From: Pelobates cultripes
Taxonomy: Eukaryota > Chordata > Amphibia > Anura > Pelobatidae
Assembly: GCA_933207985.1 (NCBI GenBank)
Contig: OW240921.1
Location: 104,669,573-104,733,572 of the forward strand
DNA length: 64,000 nucleotides
Reading direction: 5' to 3'
Both the position numbers and the translations under genes were made by a program. The notes under the pieces are model-generated. The model saw only the letters and a program-made list of their open reading frames with translations, ran no database searches and had not been told where the DNA came from. Positions 58,008-64,000 of this stretch are shown here, piece after piece; within the stretch, counting starts at the first letter, position 1, and each line of letters opens with the position of its first letter.

Positions 58008-58085
58008 TAACCCCTTAAGGACACATGATGGAAATATTCCGTCATGATTCACTTTTATTTCAGAAGTTGTGTCCGTAAGGGGTTA
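58008..58085. mobile_element. 78-bp palindromic MITE (TAACCCCTTAAGGACAC)
   Basis: The left arm TAACCCCTTAAGGACAC and the right arm GTGTCCGTAAGGGGTTA form near-perfect 17-bp terminal inverted repeats. Related sequence CCCCTTAACGACC appears at 806. Confidence 0.75.
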
Positions 58086-58439
58086 TTCACATCCAATGCA
58101 CCTTTGTTATTAATAAAATGCATATTTTAAACATATTTTTGTTTCTAAATAATTTAACTTCTAACTCCAAACGAGCTAAATACACAGGTACAAAGGACAG
58201 ATGTTGTATGGATAGTTGCAAAACAAAACAAACAGAAACTTTGGTCAGATGGGAAGCAAAATTAAAAAATATTTATTTAGAAGCCAAGGGGAGAATAACG
58301 AAAAGGTTATTTTTGTGTTTGTGTACTACCCTCAATAAGGGATTTTTTTTTTAGAGAAATATTTGGAATACAGATCAAAACCAAATGCCAGCCTTTTACA
58401 AAATTCTGTTTGATGCTTCTTCAAATCTCAGTTAAAAAG

Positions 58440-58860
58440 AAAAAAAAGGGGGTGGGGGGAGGAGGGGGGTGCAGACGCAGGCTGTCTCTGCATATTAATC
58501 AGTTTGTGAAAGGAAGTTTCCCTGTTTTGCATTGTGCATGCACTGAGGGGACCTATAGTACGCCTGAGAAAAAAAAACAAAAAAACGGGGAATTGCAATT
58601 GTTATTCTGAAAAGGATTTTTTTCCTTGTTTCTATTCAAGTGAAAAAAGCAAAATGCAAGAGAATTAGTGCAGTGTCTACGCAGAGAGCACCATCCTCAT
58701 TTGCTCACTGCATTTCATGTCTGTAAGTGCTCTCTCCAATCTGACCAAAGGGAGGAGGGTTTAAGTGAAGAGTGAGTCATTTCTGTATGATGTAATCTCC
58801 ATAATGCATCATTCTCAAATTTGCATTTGCCCCTAAAACATTTCAGTCGAAACCCAGCAA
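58440..58860. promoter_or_regulatory. Candidate intronic regulatory block
   Basis: Mixed-composition sequence holding a POU-like GCATATTAATCA (about 58489), a perfect AP-1 site TGAGTCA (58773-58779) and a perfect octamer ATTTGCAT (58819-58826). This is motif evidence only. Confidence 0.25.
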
Positions 58861-58869
58861 TGCATACAT

Positions 58870-60600
58870 TTTGTTTTTTGTAAATAAACAGAATTGTATT
58901 TTCACAATTATCCTTTTAGAAAAATTGAGACTTGCAGACAGATCAGTATATTATGCTTTTAATATGAGGCTATTTTTCTTTTTTTTTACCAAAATTTCTT
59001 TCTGCAGACTAAAACTGCTTGAAGGTGAAAGGATTATTACATCAGGACTCCAGAAATAAATTACTTGGCAGAAGTTCATTATCCTAAGAGGTTGTACTTT
59101 CAGTTGGCCTTGATTTGACGTGAGATTAATAAATGATTTGTGGGCTTACCACTAGTGCTAATAAAGGGCTTGACAAATTCAGGTCAATATTGTGACATAA
59201 AAATGGTACCTGGGGCCCAAACGTTGTCACCGTGTTGGTTGGACAGGTGAAAAGGTAACATACGCAGACTCTAGTGATATACACAATTGTCATTTTATTT
59301 ATTCTCCTCTGCTTGCTGATCATTGTATGTATTCAGCGTTGAGGAGATGGAATGTCTGCAGTGCTTTCTATGGAGTTAGTGTGACAGTGAGCAGCCCGTG
59401 CATGATGTGATGGCAGAAATATCTTTTCTTTTCCCTCTTGCTCTCTTACACAGTATCTTGACTGACAGTGGTGAGAGGAAGTTATATGATATCACATCCC
59501 TATTTTGTCTCAGTACATCTCTTCACTGGGTTGGAACTTCAACAAAATTCCAACACAGTCAAAATAAGTATTTGATAAAGATTCACACACAAAAAAAACC
59601 ATCAATGAAGCTAGTGTGCAAACTTCCAGAAACTGCACAGCAGATTAATTTAGTTTTGTTTAGCTACTGAGCAATTCTGTTATGGCTTTTCATGAATGAA
59701 TATGCTCATGACTACTGAGCTACGTATTCAATAAACCTCTACTGGGACATTGCTTATGTGATATGCAACTCAGTCACTGAAAACAGTAGGTTAGTTCAGG
59801 ATTGATTACACAGGCGTGCCCAAAAGGTAGATCCCCAGATGTTTTAAAACTTCAACTCTCATGATGCTTTGTCATTCTAAAATCATTCCAAAGGTATACA
59901 GGGCATCACTGGCAATCTACCTTTTGAGCACCTTATGTTCTTTGTTATCCTGGCAAAATCTGTAGTTTTGCAGCAAAATAGAAATTCATGGTAGATGGTA
60001 TAGGGAGAACTTTCATAACTCTTTAAAATACCATATACCAGATGATCAGTATTACACATATACGTTGTTAAAGGCAAATGTACTCATAAATACCAAGCAG
60101 TCATTTTAAAATAATTGATCTGATACCTTAGTAATAATTAAACCAAGAAAATTACAATCTTGCCATGCCAGTTTTGTAACTGCTTCTCAAAGCTTATTTT
60201 TCAGATTACGTTCTTGCCATTTTATTGGTATTTATGGGATGAGTGCCTACTCATCTAGAACTGTATGCTATGGGGGAAATTTATAAAAATTATATATTCT
60301 AAAAAGTTGTCTAAATTACTAAAAGTGATACAGTCACAATGGAAACCAATAGATCCAGAAGATACATCATTTTGCTTACTCCTCCTATACATTTTTGAGA
60401 AATACTAAAACACTTTGATAAATCTCCCCCAATATGTAATTGTATATTTTGTTATTTAATGCTCCACAAATCATTCCCCCACATGGTATTGGAGTCCCTG
60501 AGGTGATATCTAGATTCTCCTAGCTTATTTCACATATTAAACAAGTTTAAGGAATATCAAAGCACATTTTTCATGGACTTATATTAATGTAATGCCCCCC
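58870..60600. other. Intron 1 sequence, one short MITE
   Basis: No gene is seen. The only element is the inverted-repeat piece at 59815-59933. Confidence 0.45.
59815..59933. mobile_element. Short MITE (TGCYCAAAAGGTAGAT termini)
   Basis: TGCCCAAAAGGTAGAT at the left and ATCTACCTTTTGAGCA at the right are inverted repeats with one mismatch. The target duplication is not clear. Confidence 0.65.
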
Positions 60601-60689
60601 TACACAGTCAAAAATATTGTTCTCCTGATATTCTGCCAAAACTTCGGTTCAATGGTTCAACCCTTCTTCAACTTCCAATGAAGACTTGT

Positions 60690-61130
60690 TCTAGTTGAAT
60701 TTAGCTTTACCAGCTACACACAGTCATTACCGTGTCTTCAGCAACTACTTCAGTACCAAAGGCTGTCTGTTTTAGAATCATAGATAGCTTATTTAAACCT
60801 TGCACTTGATTTGTTTAATTGCTTGATTATTGGTTTCCTTGGCTTGTCTTGCCATATGTAACCTCATTCCTTTGTAGTCTTAGTTCTTGTGGACCTAAAG
60901 TAACTCGTCTGGATACTCCACTCTTCATTGGCTTCAGACTTCGGAACTCATTCCTGACTAGTCTTGTGGATTGTCCTAGACCACCATTGTATGCTCCTGA
61001 CCATGACTCTTGTTCCTGACTATTTTCTCGGATTACTGTTGTATTCCTGTTGCCTCTCTGGCTTCTGATCTCAGATACTGCTACCTGACTACTACTGACT
61101 ACATGGATTCTCCTTGTACCTTGCTACAAC
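60690..61130 (+). mobile_element. LTR-like pyrimidine-rich segment (tentative)
   Basis: A TATA-like TTATTTAAACC (about 60790) is followed by repeated CTGACTA/CTCCTGACC words, a composition I associate with LTRs of amphibian Gypsy-type elements. No second LTR, primer-binding site or gag frame could be confirmed. Confidence 0.3.
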
Positions 61131-61865
61131 ATGGATAACAGACCCAACTTATGAGTTACAACCATGCTCCTGGATCATCCTTTCAACCATTGCCTCCTTT
61201 CAACCATTGCCTGATTCATATGGATTTTGTTCCCAAGTACTCGATTTACATTGAGGTCCATAATTGCCTTGTTTCTATATTCACCCCCTCCAAAGACTCT
61301 GATCTCACTCACAGACTTTATCTCAAGTGCTCATTCCAAGTGAAACCTCTACATTGCATCCTGATAAAGATTCCCATTTTATCAAAGTCTCTTTACTGTC
61401 TCCACAATTCACCAGACTGCATATGCAGCTCATGCTACTCTTCTCTGCAACATCCAAGCTGCAATTGACCATTATTACCACATGATCTCTTAGCCAGTGT
61501 TATACCATGTAGGTCTCCTGGTTTCTCAAACTAACCAGTTATTTCTTGCCAACCCAAGCTATATAAGGAAATTTGACTCATTGTGTTTGTATTAAAGCAT
61601 GTCATATAGGTTAAATGCTGTTGTCTCCTGCAACATCATCCAGTTCTCCAGCTTATGGCCATTGGAAACTGATGCACATACTCTGAGAGTGACACGAGCT
61701 TATCCTAATGCTTAACATAAATTCAATTCTTTACTGTGAGCATCAATGTTACATGATCCAGGTTAAATCGGTCAGTGTAGAGGAAGTACCTCTAGTAGCT
61801 GTCAGGAAGAAAGTCATTAGACATGGATTTAGTCCTGTAATGTAAGCTTTGTGGTTTCTAAAACA

Positions 61866-61935
61866 CTAAAGGACCACTGCACCAAGACAATTTCATTAAG
61901 ATGGAGTGGTCTAGGTGACTTTAGTGGTCCTTTAA
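61866..61935. mobile_element. 70-bp Kolobok-like hairpin MITE
   Basis: TAAAGGACCACTGCACCAAG at the left and TAGTGGTCCTTTAA at the right form a short inverted-repeat element with the family terminus. Confidence 0.65.
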
Positions 61936-62235
61936 CTAAAGTGTTTATGGGTTCAAGTGTCACAATCTATGCAGAAAGTGGTAAAGTCATTTAATGTACT
62001 GTTAAATTATTGAGGCCTCCAATTGCTGCACAATGTTACACAATCACGACCAAGAATTGTGACACTATGTGAATAAACTAATAGCAATTATGACAGCAGT
62101 ATCAATATGTTTGACTTGTCCTTTGTCCACCTTAAGTTTTTCTCCTATTTACTTTTTTTACATGGGTATTTTGTAATTTTAAGGTAAACAGTTGGCTTTG
62201 TTGTTTATTATCATTTCCATTTTACTTTCATTGTC

Positions 62236-62286
62236 TAATTAATTGCTTTCTACTGGCCGGGTATGTATTTTCAAGGTAATTAATTG
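62236..62286. promoter_or_regulatory. Paired homeodomain-type sites
   Basis: TAATTAATTG occurs twice on the same strand, at 62236-62245 and 62277-62286, 41 bp apart. It is the palindromic homeodomain-dimer type of site. Function is inferred. Confidence 0.3.
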
Positions 62287-62478
62287 TTTGGAAAGATATT
62301 CTTTTTTTAACAAAACAGATTAATCCTTTGACCTTGGTTTTCTACAAGAGCAGCTTTTTACAAATGTATTATTATCATTATTCTTATTATTTTTGTAGTT
62401 AAAGGTAAAATCCTTTCCCTGTTTTGTACTGATTTTGTCTTTGAATTTCTGCATATTTTAATTACTCTATGTGTAGCT

Positions 62479-62630
62479 GCTTATTTATCAAATAATTCCT
62501 TATGGTGTTGGAAATCCAAATTAGAATGCATTTCGTTATTACTGAACTGATTTTTTTTTAATACATGAAATAATTCTTGATGACATTGGCAAACCCCACT
62601 TAGAATTACATTTATTTATTGCCTGAATTC
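62479..62630. repeat. Diverged tandem duplication of about 80 bp
   Basis: AAATAATTCCTTATGGTGTT... and AAATAATTCTTGATGACATT... share ordered boxes (TTGG.AA.CC, TTAGAAT, TTATTA/TTATT, GAA), suggesting an old duplication. Confidence 0.5.
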
Positions 62631-63657
62631 TCTTTACTGCACCCAATAAAATTGTTCTTTCTTACTACCTCTGGTTAAAACCATTACTTCACAATGCCAG
62701 TTGGATTATTGCCAGAGTTTGAACATTTTTCTCGCTTCTCTTCTAAGAAGCCTGCTGAAAGTGCACTAAATACTAATGGATTATTTAGAATTTTAAAATG
62801 CAAGGAAAATTATCGTTTTTACTCACTCTCCATTTTTTTGCAATTAAAGTTGTTTTCAGAATAAAGTACAGATTATACTTGAAATGTCAATCAAAGTAGA
62901 TGACAGTAATAGGCCATGCCAAGAACATGCAAATATGGACCACATATAACTCGTCTTAGCTTGAGGTTACCGTATACACACAAAAAAGGGCTCTCAGAAG
63001 ATAAAGAAGAAAGATGGAGGCAGAGTAGTAGGATTATGGTAGATTTAGAGGGAAAATGGTAGAAGACAAAGGGAAAAAAATAATCATTTGATAATTATTA
63101 TACTTTCACATATTTGAAGCAAGGATTCAATTAGCCATAGCTAGTTTCATGTATCTTATGTGGACTAGAACTATCAGCGTTGTAGCAGATGCCCTGACAC
63201 CGGGTATCCCTATATAAGCGCCCTCTGCTTGTTATCCCTGAAAGGAGGCAGTGGTGACATTGAATGCAAATCTGGGAGAGGCATACAAGTGACTTAAGCC
63301 TCTGACACTTTTTTCTGTAGTTACTGCTATAAGCATTTATACGGCTGTTGATACGAATAGGCTAGGGGGTCCCTTATAGCAATTCTTCTCAGCCTCCTAT
63401 CTATGATTGTCTGCTAAGGATGCAATTATCATGTTGTGTGAGTCCAGTACCTCATTTTAATACACTCTGGGAGTGTTCAATTATCTCCTGCTTCAATTAT
63501 CTCCTTGTACAGGGTTCGTGTTCTGTGAATCTGTAGTTGTTATGTAGCTAAAGCTCTTTGTGAGCAATTTGACAAAATGTGTGTTTCCTCAGCATCTAGA
63601 GACCTCCTTTCATTCAATGTATAGTAAATTCCAATTTCATCCATTGTGGATGGTGGT

Positions 63658-63788
63658 GATTTCAAAACTATCAAGCCCCAATACTGCTGTAAGAAAGTCA
63701 GTGCTCCATCAGCTGATCGTCTGCAATAAGCAAAGCCTGATTTCAAAACTATCAAGCCCCAATACTGCTGTAGGAAAGTCAGTGCTCC
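63658..63788. repeat. 50-bp direct repeat, two copies 81 bp apart
   Basis: 63658-63707 and 63739-63788 differ at one position (TAAGAAAG against TAGGAAAG). The 31-bp segment between them occurs once. The frames open across them have no coding signature. Confidence 0.95.
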
Positions 63789-63839
63789 CATGCCCTACAA
63801 TTCAGAAATACTCGGGAAAGATAACAGACCTAATACATG

Positions 63840-64000
63840 CTATCACAGGACATAAACTCCCTCAGACGCCTAAAGTACTACTATTCATGCTCTACCCTAC
63901 CCCCTTAGCTAAACTGAAGTTACAACTATATGTTTGTTCGTCCACCCACTGTAAAGTGCTGTGGAATATGTTGGCGCTATATAAATAATAACATAATAAC
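63840..64000 (+). mobile_element. L2-like LINE/SINE 3' end at the window edge
   Basis: It ends TAAAGTGCTGTGGAATATG, TTGGCGCTATATAAATAATA, the same terminus as 14344-14392. It probably continues only as its ATA tail past the edge. Confidence 0.75.

Larger units (their letters stand above)
40845..64000 (+). other. NCAM1: NCAM1 intron 1 (5' part)
   Basis: From the donor at 40845 to the window end no matching second exon is seen. That exon should resume in phase 1 with the first Ig domain, reading like LQVDIVPSQG. The first intron of NCAM1 is very long in other vertebrates, so its absence is expected. Apart from the features listed inside it, the intron is AT-rich with no open frame that I can support. 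Confidence 0.75.

Overview
The window is vertebrate nuclear DNA, most likely from a frog. It is AT-rich and repeat-dense, with no operon-like gene packing. The anuran assignment is an inference. It rests on the amphibian-style mix of repeats (hAT and Kolobok-like MITEs flanked by TTAA, Tc1/mariner, CR1/L2/L1 LINEs, Penelope-like pieces) and on a signal-peptide exon that reads like amphibian NCAM1. The species cannot be named from the sequence.

Only one host gene is supported. The first coding exon of neural cell adhesion molecule 1 (NCAM1, + strand) has its ATG at 40793 and a phase-1 splice donor after 40844. About 0.5 kb of promoter/5' leader lies upstream. Everything from 40845 to the right edge is then the 5' part of NCAM1 intron 1. 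It holds simple repeats, a few MITEs, one CpG-rich block with CCAAT and GC boxes (about 42960-43230) and several motif clusters that may be regulatory.

The 40 kb upstream of NCAM1 is intergenic and is a layered record of transposon insertions. From left to right: a hammerhead-containing Penelope-like fragment (1.1-1.56 kb); a diverged 376-bp tandem repeat; a CCGAAG-rich MITE; TG-rich repeats; a Tc1-like fossil on the minus strand; a CR1-type LINE on the minus strand; an L1/Tx1-type 3' end; an internally deleted mariner with a hAT element inserted in its transposase gene; a full-length but dead L1 (20124-27914) with clear target-site duplications, itself carrying a hAT MITE and a solo LTR; a 1.5-kb palindrome-rich hAT element (29192-30684); a second Penelope-like fragment split by another hAT MITE; an L2-like LINE relic; and a second copy of the mariner-embedded hAT element (37492-39134), which ends 1.2 kb before the NCAM1 leader. 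At least eight Kolobok-like TTAA pieces are scattered through the window.

No new protein-coding system was found. The most distinctive signals are two hammerhead-ribozyme-like cores, a hAT element built from nested perfect palindromes with a CRE at its centre, hAT elements of three families that all carry internal TG/CA-type simple repeats, and an insertion order that can be read directly from target-site duplications. Most long open frames in the window are translations of simple repeats and are not genes.
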